From Akkermansia sp. (GTDB lineage: Bacteria > Verrucomicrobiota > Verrucomicrobiia > Verrucomicrobiales > Akkermansiaceae), in NCBI GenBank assembly GCA_024405435.1, contig JAKSOU010000026.1:1-36676 (forward strand): a DNA stretch of 36,676 bases, in the 5' to 3' direction. Below the pieces are notes generated by a model. The model was not told the origin of the DNA. It saw only the letters and a program-made list of their open reading frames with translations, and did no database searches. Shown here piece by piece: positions 7,742-14,288 of this stretch (positions within the stretch are counted from its first letter, which is position 1; the number at the start of each line of letters is the position of its first letter). The position numbers and the translations under genes are program-made.

Positions 7742-9054
7742 GGTATGTATGAAGGTGTACAGCACAGCGCGTTCAGCCTTTCCGCGGCGAGGTTTTGCCA
7801 GCGGCGGAAGGCGGGGGCGGCGCCGGGGTGGAGGAGGGAGGGGTCTTTGTGGAGGACCTGCTCCATGAGGGGGAGGTCGCCGGACATGGCGGCGAGGGTT
7901 AGGAGGTTGATTTGGTTGTCGCGGTTGGGCTGGAGCTTGACGAAGGCGGACAGGGCGTGGACGAGGTGGGGGATATCGTCCTTGCGGGCGTTCATGAGCA
8001 TGGGCAGGCTGCGGGTGGGGTGGCGTTTCTTGAGGGCGATGGAGAGGGGGCAGGTGCAATCCGCATCCGCGCCGTTGGAAAGGAGCATCTTGGCGATATT
8101 GAATTGTCTGGCGAGGATGGCCACCTGCACGGGGCGCAGGCCGGAGTTGTCCACGGCGTTGGGGTTGAAGCCGGCGTCAAGGAGGATGTGTGCCATCTCC
8201 GCATTGCCGTTTCGGGCGGCATGGTGGAGGAAGTTGCACCTCTCCGCGAGACGGTATTCCGGGGCGGGGTCGTAGCGCAGGAGGAGGCGGAGCATGGCGG
8301 TGTTTCCCCAGCCGACGGTCCAGGAGAGCAGGCTGTGCCGCTCGTCCGCAAACCCCTCCGCGGCGGTGTAGCCGAGCATGATGAGCGCCTCCGCGCATTC
8401 GAGCGAGTTGTGCATCACGGCCTCCGCGAGCGCGGAGTCGCGCCCGAGGTCGGGGTGCCAGGCCGTGGGTGCGCCGAGCTCGCCGAGGGCCTCGATTTCG
8501 TCCGGGCGCTTGCGGCGGGCAGCCTGTGCCAGCAGGAAATCGCCGCGTGCGAAGGAGTCCTCCCTCAAGCTGATGCCGGCGCGCTTGCACGCCCGCAGGA
8601 GGGGCATAACCTCCCCGCGCCCGGTGATGGCCAGCTCCAGCGGGGTTTCGCACGCATGGTTGCGGAACTGCACGGGGCAGCCGCGCTTGATGAGCATGTA
8701 GGCGGCGGCCTCGTTCTCATAGGCGGCGGCCAGGTGGAGCGGCGTGTTGCCGTCGCCATCCGCCACGCAGGGCCTGGCGCACCTGCGGATGAGCAGGGCG
8801 AGCGCCTCCGTGCCGTGGTGGCACGCGGCCTCGTGGAGGGCGGTGCGACCGCGGGCGTTCGCTCGGTTGATGTCGGCCCCGTGGTCGAGCAGCATACGGA
8901 TGCCCCCGCAGAATCCGGCGGCGGTGGCGACCATGAGCGGCGTGCGGCCCTGCTCATCGGGTTCATCGAGCGGGATGCCGCCCTGCTCCAGCAGGCGGCG
9001 GGTGGTATCGGAATCGTGCGCCGCCAGCGCGGCGAACAGGTCTGTCATGGGCAT
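7738..9054 (-). CDS. Ankyrin-repeat protein (438 aa)
   Basis: At least eight ankyrin repeats cover residues 1 to about 350. Clear ones are QGRTPLMVATAAGFCGGIRM, GRTALHEAACHHGTEALALL, GNTPLHLAAAYENEAAAYML, the CNFLHHAARNGNAEMAHILL repeat and the SGLRPVQVAILARQFNIAKM repeat. These form a protein-binding solenoid. The last 80 residues are less regular. No signal peptide is present, so it should be cytoplasmic. It is the second gene of a minus-strand operon: the Sel1 gene ends 39 bases upstream and the 222-aa gene starts inside its stop codon. Composition is GC-rich, unlike the AT-rich ankyrin gene at 1003-2490, so the two have different origins. Confidence 0.85.
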   Translation of the reverse strand: MPMTDLFAALAAHDSDTTRRLLEQGGIPLDEPDEQGRTPLMVATAAGFCGGIRMLLDHGADINRANARGRTALHEAACHHGTEALALLIRRCARPCVADGDGNTPLHLAAAYENEAAAYMLIKRGCPVQFRNHACETPLELAITGRGEVMPLLRACKRAGISLREDSFARGDFLLAQAARRKRPDEIEALGELGAPTAWHPDLGRDSALAEAVMHNSLECAEALIMLGYTAAEGFADERHSLLSWTVGWGNTAMLRLLLRYDPAPEYRLAERCNFLHHAARNGNAEMAHILLDAGFNPNAVDNSGLRPVQVAILARQFNIAKMLLSNGADADCTCPLSIALKKRHPTRSLPMLMNARKDDIPHLVHALSAFVKLQPNRDNQINLLTLAAMSGDLPLMEQVLHKDPSLLHPGAAPAFRRWQNLAAERLNALCCTPSYIP

Positions 9055-9093
9055 GGATGTGGAAAGGATAGGGTAGTCGGGGAACGCCCCGAC

Positions 9094-9690
9094 CTACACC
9101 GCCAAGCGGTATAGGCCGGGATTGTGCAGGGTGGCTTTCACCAAGTGGCGGGGAAGCCTCTGGGCCACGGAATCCATGAGGTCGATGAGCCCCTGGCTTT
9201 CCATCAGCCCCTCCAAGCGCCCGCGGCTGCGGACCAGCGCGCGGTGGAGCCAGGCGCGGGCCATCAGCAGGTCCCGCTTGACCCCGAAGCCGTGGGCGTA
9301 GCAGCGGCCCACGCCGAACGCGCCCATGTAGCTGCCGCGGCGGGCGGCTTTCATGTACCAGAAGAACTCCTGCTTGGCGCTCTTGCGTACAATCTTGGTG
9401 CCGATGCCGTAGGTGGCGGCCACCTCCAGCTGCGCCTGCAGGTCACCCTGCTTGGCGGCCGTCAGGAGCTGCCGGAACGACTCTTCGGCGTCGGCGCGGC
9501 AGGTGGAGAAGAAATCGAGGTAGAACCCGTATTCGGAATGTCCCCTGGCGGTTCCCTCCCTGGCCCCCAGCTCGTAGTGGTAACGGGCGTTGGCGGTGTC
9601 CTTTTGCTGTTCGTAATAACGGGCGAGATCGTGTTGGACTTCACTCTGGCCCATGGCTGACGGATGATGGTAATCGATTTTATTTTTCAT
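9094..9690 (-). CDS. Sel1-like repeat protein (198 aa)
   Basis: Sel1/TPR-like alpha-alpha repeats are visible: HDLARYYEQQKDTANARYHY, ARGHSEYGFYLDF, AQLEVAATYGIGT, and GAFGVGRCYAHGFGVKRDLL with the classic G-Y--G-GV--D pattern. Such solenoids scaffold protein complexes. The ATG at 9690 is preferred; a TTG four codons upstream is the only alternative. It is the first gene of the Sel1 / ankyrin / 222-aa operon. The nearest visible promoter is the TATAAT at 10069-10074, which implies a leader of roughly 370 bases. No Shine-Dalgarno sequence is seen. The C-terminal 40 residues lie outside the repeats. Confidence 0.78.
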   Translation of the reverse strand: MKNKIDYHHPSAMGQSEVQHDLARYYEQQKDTANARYHYELGAREGTARGHSEYGFYLDFFSTCRADAEESFRQLLTAAKQGDLQAQLEVAATYGIGTKIVRKSAKQEFFWYMKAARRGSYMGAFGVGRCYAHGFGVKRDLLMARAWLHRALVRSRGRLEGLMESQGLIDLMDSVAQRLPRHLVKATLHNPGLYRLAV

Positions 9691-9829
9691 GGAAGTGCAC
9701 AATGGATTTTGGAGGAGGTTTAACTCTTCTGGTCAATCTCTGCATCATGGCAACTGAAACTTTATCTTTTAAATGTGTTAAAGTTCAAAGACAATTTAAC
9801 GCACAGAGAACCAGTTTGTTAAACCATCC

Positions 9830-10062
9830 TATCGGGGAGAGAGGAACCCCGCCCGGCCCCCATTCGAGCGGTTGACATCCGGGCGCAGCGGCAGCCCGGG
9901 GTACGAATCTGGGTTGTTCGCTCGGGCAAGACCTTGGGCCGACTCACAGGCAGGGTAAGATGAAATCTTTTCAGGGGATGGAGTCTTTCAAGCCGGTCTG
10001 TTTAGCAGAGCCCTTGAGCGGCCGCCCGCGTTTCGGATAGGAATCCGTTTCGGCGCGCGGCG
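9830..10062 (-). ncRNA. Candidate structured ncRNA or long structured leader
   Basis: Downstream of a TATAAT box (minus strand, 10069-10074) lie about 230 GC-rich bases without a credible ORF. Visible stems are CGGAT/ATCCG near 10040, CCGGGC/GCCCGG around 9877-9900, and a possible closing pairing between the 5' CCCGCC and the GGCGGG near 9850. It is bounded upstream by a terminator (10142-10186) and sits before the Sel1 operon. It could be an independent small RNA or the leader of that operon. I compared it by eye with 6S RNA, RNase P RNA, SRP RNA and tmRNA and saw no match, so identity and exact ends are unknown. Confidence 0.35.
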
Positions 10063-10068
10063 GGAGGT

Positions 10069-10100
10069 ATTATACCACACTTTTTAGCGACTCTTGAAAA
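10069..10100 (-). promoter_or_regulatory. Module-type promoter, site 1
   Basis: On the minus strand TTTTC (10096-10100) is followed after exactly 21 bases by TATAAT (10069-10074), with GTGTGG just before the -10. There is no TTGACA. The same spacing recurs at 10513-10547, 12141-12174 and 12193-12223. Confidence 0.6.
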
Positions 10101-10141
10101 TTTTTGAAATTTTATTCCAACCCAATGAACACCAACGACTT

Positions 10142-10186
10142 GAAAAAGCCGTTTCCCGCGCGCCGGGACTTTCGGCGCGCGGAAAA
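10142..10186 (-). terminator. Terminator after the 72-aa gene
   Basis: Long GC arms (CCGCGCGCCG at 10156-10165 with CGGCGCGCGG at 10173-10182, extended by GTTTC and GAAAAC on the flanks) are followed on the minus strand by CGGCTTTTT. It closes the 72-aa gene. Confidence 0.75.
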
Positions 10187-10197
10187 CAGCGGTCGAC

Positions 10198-10416
10198 TCA
10201 CACCAACTCCTGCCGCATCTCGCGGAAGTTGCCTTCGCTGTCGAACTCGTAGGCGTCACACTCGAGCACACCGGGAGAGCTCTCCCCGATGACGCGCACG
10301 GTGTTGCCGCTCACCTGCAGCTGCTTGTTGCTCAGGTGGCCGAGGCCGCAGTTGTACACCAGGCACGACTTGTAGTACACTTGCAGCTCATCGCCTTTCA
10401 ATATGGCATAGATCAT
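10198..10416 (-). CDS. Small hypothetical protein (72 aa)
   Basis: It begins MIYAILKGDELQVYYKSC and reads as a small beta-rich cytoplasmic protein with an acidic C-terminus (EFDSEGNFREMRQELV). No family is recognised; a distant link to the 76-aa protein at 6368-6598 is possible. It is framed by its own promoter-like element (10513-10547) and a strong terminator (10142-10186), which supports a real gene. A second terminator-like hairpin lies between that promoter and the ATG. The overlapping frame 10002-10271 is rejected. Confidence 0.6.
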   Translation of the reverse strand: MIYAILKGDELQVYYKSCLVYNCGLGHLSNKQLQVSGNTVRVIGESSPGVLECDAYEFDSEGNFREMRQELV

Positions 10417-10449
10417 GGTTTCTTCTTCTTGGGTTTGGGGTTCGGACGG

Positions 10450-10490
10450 AAAAACAAGGGGCGCGCTGCGTCCGTCCGCCGCAGCGCGCC
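10450..10490 (-). terminator. Terminator hairpin between the ADP-ribosylglycohydrolase and 72-aa genes
   Basis: A perfect 11-bp stem (GGCGCGCTGCG, 10460-10470, with CGCAGCGCGCC, 10480-10490) is followed on the minus strand by CCTTGTTTTT. It can end the ADP-ribosylglycohydrolase operon 57 bases after its stop. It also lies about 17 bases after the start point expected from the TATAAC box at 10513-10518, so it could act as a leader attenuator for the 72-aa gene. Confidence 0.8.
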
Positions 10491-10512
10491 ACCGATACCT
10501 CTCGGTCGTTCT

Positions 10513-10547
10513 GTTATAGCACGGATTTTCCGCGCAGCTGAAATTTT
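10513..10547 (-). promoter_or_regulatory. Module-type promoter, site 2
   Basis: On the minus strand AAAATTTC (10540-10547) is followed after 21 bases by TATAAC (10513-10518). The A/T tract is part of the palindrome CTGAAATTTTCAG and overlaps the stop codon of the ADP-ribosylglycohydrolase gene. Confidence 0.55.
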
Positions 10548-11443
10548 CAGGAAAGTTTTTTCAACAAATCCGCTGCATGGGCGGCGTGGTACTTGGCGGG
10601 ACGGGATGCGGGCTTGCATGCCAGCACGGTTTTGAGCCATTCGGCGGGAATGGCGCCGATGCCCATGTACGCGCCCAGCAGGGCGCCCGCAATGGCCGCG
10701 TTCGTGTCGGGATCCCCAATCAGGTTGACGATGCGCAGGATGGCGGAGGGGTAGTCCTTGGCATGCAGGAGGTGGTAGAATGCGGTGGGGAAGGCGCGGT
10801 GCAGCCAGCCGCCCTGCGGGTAGACGGCGGGTTCCGTTTCGGCGGCGTCCTGCAAGAGCTGATGCAGGGCGGGGTTGCCCTTGGCGGCCTCCAGCGCGCG
10901 GGCGTAGATGTCCTCCCCGGGCATACCGTTCAGGGCATCCAGCACGGCGCCCACATAGACCACGTTGGCATCCGCGCACTTGGGATTGATGTGGGTGAGG
11001 GCGGCATCTGCGCGGGCGGCGGCCCGCCAGTCCAGCTCCGGATGCAGGGCGGCGAACACGGCCAGCGGAGCAATGCGCATGAGCGCGCCGTTGGCCTCGG
11101 AATCGGGGTCGTAGTGGTTGCACGCCAGAGCGTCGCCGATGGTGTTTCCATAATCGCGAGGCTCGGAGTTCATCCAGTCCACGTAGTTGCGACGCACGGC
11201 GGCGGCATCGTACCTGCCCTCGTCCACCAGGGATTGCAGGAGGCAGATGGCCATCTCGCTGTCGTCCGTGATTTGGCCCGGTTCCAGGTAACGGGTGAAC
11301 CCCCAGCCGCGTACAATCCCCTTCACGCCGCCGTGGTGGCGCTCCTCCAGCTCGTCGGGGTTCTTGAATTCCACGGGAGCGCCGATGGCGTCGCCGCACA
11401 TCAGCCCCCACATGCAGCCTTCGATTCGTTCTTGCAGAGTCAT
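10547..11443 (-). CDS. ADP-ribosylglycohydrolase family protein (298 aa)
   Basis: A DraG/ARH-type hydrolase that removes ADP-ribose from proteins or other acceptors using two Mg ions. Metal-ligand motifs are GDAIGAPVE (residues 17-25), TDDSE (59-63) and GDPDTNAAIAGALLGA (from residue 243). The last is usually GDTDT; here Thr is replaced by Pro245, but both Asp residues are kept. Length is normal. No signal peptide is present. It lies 24 bases downstream of the 216-aa gene and should share its promoter at 12141-12174. No ADP-ribosyltransferase is recognisable in the window. A role in reversing ADP-ribosylation within this accessory module is plausible; the substrate is unknown. Confidence 0.87.
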   Translation of the reverse strand: MTLQERIEGCMWGLMCGDAIGAPVEFKNPDELEERHHGGVKGIVRGWGFTRYLEPGQITDDSEMAICLLQSLVDEGRYDAAAVRRNYVDWMNSEPRDYGNTIGDALACNHYDPDSEANGALMRIAPLAVFAALHPELDWRAAARADAALTHINPKCADANVVYVGAVLDALNGMPGEDIYARALEAAKGNPALHQLLQDAAETEPAVYPQGGWLHRAFPTAFYHLLHAKDYPSAILRIVNLIGDPDTNAAIAGALLGAYMGIGAIPAEWLKTVLACKPASRPAKYHAAHAADLLKKLS

Positions 11444-11467
11444 GGTATCAGCATATCACAGGTTGCC

Positions 11468-12118
11468 TCAAATGTCACCCTTGTCGGACGCGCCGTCGCC
11501 ATTCTGGTCTGGGGCTCCCTGCCCCGTTTTGAGCAGTTCCCCGACGCTGGAAAGGTATCTCCGCTCCATCCCATCCAGCCACGCGAAGAATGGCTGACTG
11601 TCGTACGCATCTTCAAACATATCGCAAATGGCATCGTGAATGCCATCGCGTTCCGCATTCAAGCGCAGCATGTGGCGCGCGATACTCTCCACGGAAGCAT
11701 CCTGCGGGAATCTCCCATTCTCCCGGGCTTTCGTGACCAGCGCCACCATGGCATTCAAAGCGACTTCCTCCCGCCCCTCCATTTCATCCATGGTGTCCGC
11801 GGCGGCGCTGTAGAGGCGCCGCCAGTCGGAACCTCTGGGTGCTTTGGGGAAGTAGCCCACATCGATGTCGCCGTCCTTGATGCGGTAGTACACGCCCTTC
11901 TTGGTTCTGCCGGCAGAAGAGCGCACCGCCTTCGCGCCCCTCTGCTCGTAGATCTCCAGCGCGGCGGTCACGTTATCGGCGATGGCGGTGCGCCGCAGTT
12001 CCGCGAGTTTCTCGGAGACGACTTTCAAGGATGCCTCGCTGTCGGCGAACAATGCCGGGTCGAAATCCGCGAAGTGCAAGGAATAGGTGGTGTATTTGGT
12101 ATCGGGTGTCTTGCTCAT
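11468..12118 (-). CDS. Hypothetical protein (216 aa), partner of the ADP-ribosylglycohydrolase
   Basis: The ATG at 12118 is chosen because a promoter-like element lies just upstream; longer in-frame extensions run into the divergent AAA+ gene. The protein is mainly helical and charged, with one beta-like stretch (KKGVYYRIKDGDIDVGYFP) and an acidic tail (APDQNGDGASDKGDI). I recognise no family. It is the first gene of a two-gene operon and is divergent from the AAA+ ATPase. Its N-terminus (MSKTPDTKY) resembles that of the ATPase (MSDTPDTMQ), possibly because the intergenic region arose by inverted duplication. A role with ADP-ribose turnover is guessed from the operon only. Confidence 0.65.
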   Translation of the reverse strand: MSKTPDTKYTTYSLHFADFDPALFADSEASLKVVSEKLAELRRTAIADNVTAALEIYEQRGAKAVRSSAGRTKKGVYYRIKDGDIDVGYFPKAPRGSDWRRLYSAAADTMDEMEGREEVALNAMVALVTKARENGRFPQDASVESIARHMLRLNAERDGIHDAICDMFEDAYDSQPFFAWLDGMERRYLSSVGELLKTGQGAPDQNGDGASDKGDI

Positions 12119-12140
12119 AGTGAAATCAGGTGTGCCTTCA

Positions 12141-12174
12141 CTTATACCACAAGTTTGCCGCACTCCCGAAATTT
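12141..12174 (-). promoter_or_regulatory. Module-type promoter, site 3 (216-aa / ADP-ribosylglycohydrolase operon)
   Basis: On the minus strand AAATTTC (within the palindrome CGAAATTTCG, 12167-12176) is followed after 21 bases by TATAAG (12141-12146), 22 bases before the ATG. AGTGAA/TTCACT arms lie between the -10 box and the start. Confidence 0.6.
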
Positions 12175-12192
12175 CGAATGTTTTTTCAAAAA

Positions 12193-12223
12193 ATTCCGAG
12201 CGGAACGAAATCGCGTGTATAAT
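12193..12223 (+). promoter_or_regulatory. Module-type promoter, site 4 (AAA+ gene)
   Basis: ATTC (12193-12196), at the end of an A/T tract, is followed after 21 bases by a perfect TATAAT (12218-12223). It is divergent from site 3; the two share a central TTTTTTCAAAAAA block. Confidence 0.6.
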
Positions 12224-12228
12224 GGGTG

Positions 12229-12261
12229 GCGCGCGGCCCCTTGCGGGGACGCGCTTTTTTT
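12229..12261 (+). terminator. Terminator-like hairpin in the leader of the AAA+ gene
   Basis: GCGCG and CCCC (12229-12240) pair with GGGG and CGCGC (12245-12254) across a TTGC loop with a small bulge, followed by seven Ts (12255-12261). It starts at about the expected transcript start and ends five bases before the ATG. No upstream gene on this strand needs termination, so an attenuator or start-masking structure is likely. Confidence 0.65.
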
Positions 12262-12266
12262 CAACC

Positions 12267-13598
12267 ATGAGCGACACCCCAGACACCATGCAGGAGCTGC
12301 TGCGGCAGCTGCAAGCCCAGAACAAGACCAACCGCGCCGCCATCAACGCCATCAACCGCATCCTCAAACAACTTGCCCAACAAACACCCAAGCCCGCAGA
12401 GCCGCAGGAAGCCCCCGCAGATGATTTCGCCCCCCAGATATGCACGCACGAAGACAGCCCAGAGGAGAGCATGCAGAGGATGCGCAAGAACGCCCTGGAC
12501 ACGTTCGCTTCCTATGCCCTCTTGAAAAAGGGGCGGGGCAGCACATTCCACGATGAAATGATAGACCAGGCCATGTTCGAGGTGGAGGACGTGAGCGACA
12601 CCATGTTCCGCGCACTGCTGCTGCGCGATTTTCCCCCGGAGGTGGAGGAGGCGTACCGCCAACGCAGGATGCATCGGAAAGTGCTGTATGGGATGGTGTT
12701 GTACTGCGCGGAAATGGTAAACTGCGGTTTCCTGCGCATCTACGACCCGGAATGGGCGGAAGCCGCGGATGCGCTGGAGAGGGAAACCCCGCCGCAAGAG
12801 ACAGCCGTGCTGAAGCCCACCGCCGGGGCGTTCCGTCTGCCCGGACGAAAGAAGCTGGAAACCTTTTTCAACCGCGAGGTGGTGGACATCGTGAACAACC
12901 ATGCGGCATACCGCAAGCTCGGCATCGACTTCCCGGAGCATTTCGTGCTGGAAGGGGCGCCCGGCTGCGGCAAGACCTACGCCGTGGAGGCGCTGGCCAA
13001 GCACCTCGGCTGGCATGTGGAGCGCATCACCTCATCCACCGTAGGCAGCAAATACGTGCATGAAACCGCCCAGCATATCGAGCAGCGCTTCAACGAGGCG
13101 GAAGCCCACGCGCCCGCCATCATCATCGTGGACGAGATGGACGCCTTCATGCGCAACCGAAGCGGGCACGTCGCCGAGGTGCAAGCCGGCCTGGTGGAGG
13201 AAGTGGCATCCTTCCTGCGCTGCATCCAGGATGCCGCCAGCAAGCGAATCCTGGTGGTGGGCATGGCCAACTCCCTGGAGGGAATAGACCCCGCCATCCT
13301 GCGCACGGGACGGTTCGGCACGCACATCAAGATGGAGATGCCCAACGCCGCAGAGGTGGAATCCCTGCTGCGCTTCCACCTTCGGAAGCGTCCGCATGCC
13401 CGCTTTCCGCTCGCGCGCTACGCCGCGCAGCTGGTCAACCGCCCGCTCTCTGACGTCACACACGTGGTGCGCCAAGCAGCACTCCACGCCGCGCGTCTCC
13501 ACCACGCCAAGCTGCAGGAGAGCGACCTACGCCTTGCCGTTTCCGCCCTGCTGCGCAACAGCGCCCCCCGCACCGCCACCGTGGGCTTCCTCGCGTGA
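12267..13598 (+). CDS. AAA+ family ATPase (443 aa)
   Basis: A single AAA+ module occupies roughly residues 190-400: Walker A GAPGCGKT (230-237), Walker B IIIVDEMD with Asp289-Glu290, sensor 1 in VVGMANS, and an arginine-finger region LRTGRFG (345-351), followed by an AAA lid. This layout resembles spastin/proteasome-type unfoldases. The first 190 residues (helical, with a Pro-rich stretch near residue 45) are unfamiliar and may be the substrate-recognition domain. The ATG at 12267 is favoured because it follows the TATAAT promoter; the open frame to 12087 crosses the promoter. It is divergent from the 216-aa / ADP-ribosylglycohydrolase operon and shares its promoter type, which suggests a joint function, though that is inferred. 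Confidence 0.86.
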   Translation: MSDTPDTMQELLRQLQAQNKTNRAAINAINRILKQLAQQTPKPAEPQEAPADDFAPQICTHEDSPEESMQRMRKNALDTFASYALLKKGRGSTFHDEMIDQAMFEVEDVSDTMFRALLLRDFPPEVEEAYRQRRMHRKVLYGMVLYCAEMVNCGFLRIYDPEWAEAADALERETPPQETAVLKPTAGAFRLPGRKKLETFFNREVVDIVNNHAAYRKLGIDFPEHFVLEGAPGCGKTYAVEALAKHLGWHVERITSSTVGSKYVHETAQHIEQRFNEAEAHAPAIIIVDEMDAFMRNRSGHVAEVQAGLVEEVASFLRCIQDAASKRILVVGMANSLEGIDPAILRTGRFGTHIKMEMPNAAEVESLLRFHLRKRPHARFPLARYAAQLVNRPLSDVTHVVRQAALHAARLHHAKLQESDLRLAVSALLRNSAPRTATVGFLA

Positions 13599-13625
13599 GC
13601 ACGCGGAAACAAATGGCGTTTTTCA

Positions 13626-14288
13626 TCACCCCAATTTTCGGCGGGATTCGCGGAGTTTGCGGTGGGTGAGGTGGAGGAGAGGGGGCGGGAGAGTGGTGAG
13701 TAGGGTGGAGGATAGGTGGGGGTGGCGGAGACAGAGTTCGCAGGCGCACCAGGCTACGGCCATGTCGCTGTAGTGGGCGCCGGGGGCGACGGTGGGGAGG
13801 AGGCGCGCGACGCGCGGAGCCCAGGCGAGGTCTTGGATGAAGTGGTCCAGGAGCATCACGATGCCGAACCGGCGCTCGTATTCGGCGTTGCTGCGGGTGT
13901 AGGGCAGCAGCCAATCCCAGGCGGCCTCGCGGTGGAGGCGGACAAAGCGGTAGGTGGCGCAGCAGGAATCGCACAGGCTCCAGTTGTCGAGAAACGGCAC
14001 CAAACGGTCGATGCAGGCGCAGCGTTCCGCGAATTCCAGCCCGGGCGCGTATCCCGCCACGAACCCGCGGAGCATGATTTCCTCGAACGCGGCGCGCCTG
14101 CCCGGCGTGCGGGCCAGCAGGGCGCGCGCATCGTCGGCGTGCGCCAATTCGCGCGCCAGCTGGCGCAGCCGCGGCAGCCTCACCCCGAGCAGGGGGTGCC
14201 GGTTGTCGGGCAGCAGGCCCCCGGCGAACGCCGCATACCGCGGCTCCGCCATTTCCTGCAGACGCGCCTTGATCTCCGCGGTCTTCAC
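13626..14288 (-). CDS. AlkD-like DNA alkylation repair protein (220 aa)
   Basis: Helical HEAT-like protein of the DNA alkylation repair (AlkD) family, DNA glycosylases that remove bulky or cationic alkylated bases without base flipping. Diagnostic parts are VRLPRLRQLARELA, the FLDNWSLCDSCC segment matching the active-site region with Asp-Asn-Trp, and HYSDMAVAWCACELCL near the end. Length is typical. The start is GTG at 14288, which shares its first G with the TAG stop of the upstream metallophosphoesterase gene, so the two are translationally coupled. It is the last gene of a three-gene operon expressed from the promoter at 16232-16261. Confidence 0.82.
   Translation of the reverse strand: MKTAEIKARLQEMAEPRYAAFAGGLLPDNRHPLLGVRLPRLRQLARELAHADDARALLARTPGRRAAFEEIMLRGFVAGYAPGLEFAERCACIDRLVPFLDNWSLCDSCCATYRFVRLHREAAWDWLLPYTRSNAEYERRFGIVMLLDHFIQDLAWAPRVARLLPTVAPGAHYSDMAVAWCACELCLRHPHLSSTLLTTLPPPLLHLTHRKLRESRRKLG

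Noticed and set aside
9830..10062. Known housekeeping RNA (6S, RNase P, SRP or tmRNA)
   Set aside because: The signature blocks I know for these RNAs, such as GAGGAAAGTCC of RNase P or the tRNA-like ends of tmRNA, are not visible on either strand.
10002..10271. 89-aa minus frame beside the 72-aa gene
   Set aside because: It runs through a perfect terminator hairpin and a TATAAT box and overlaps the better-supported 72-aa gene in another frame.
12087..12266. Upstream extension of the AAA+ frame by 60 residues
   Set aside because: It would be encoded by the divergent promoter region, including TATAAT and the leader hairpin; ATG 12267 is the first start after them.
11500..13016. Long extra frames over the 216-aa and AAA+ genes on the opposite strand
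   Set aside because: They are antisense shadows with no domains; the chosen frames have divergent promoters and recognisable AAA+ motifs.
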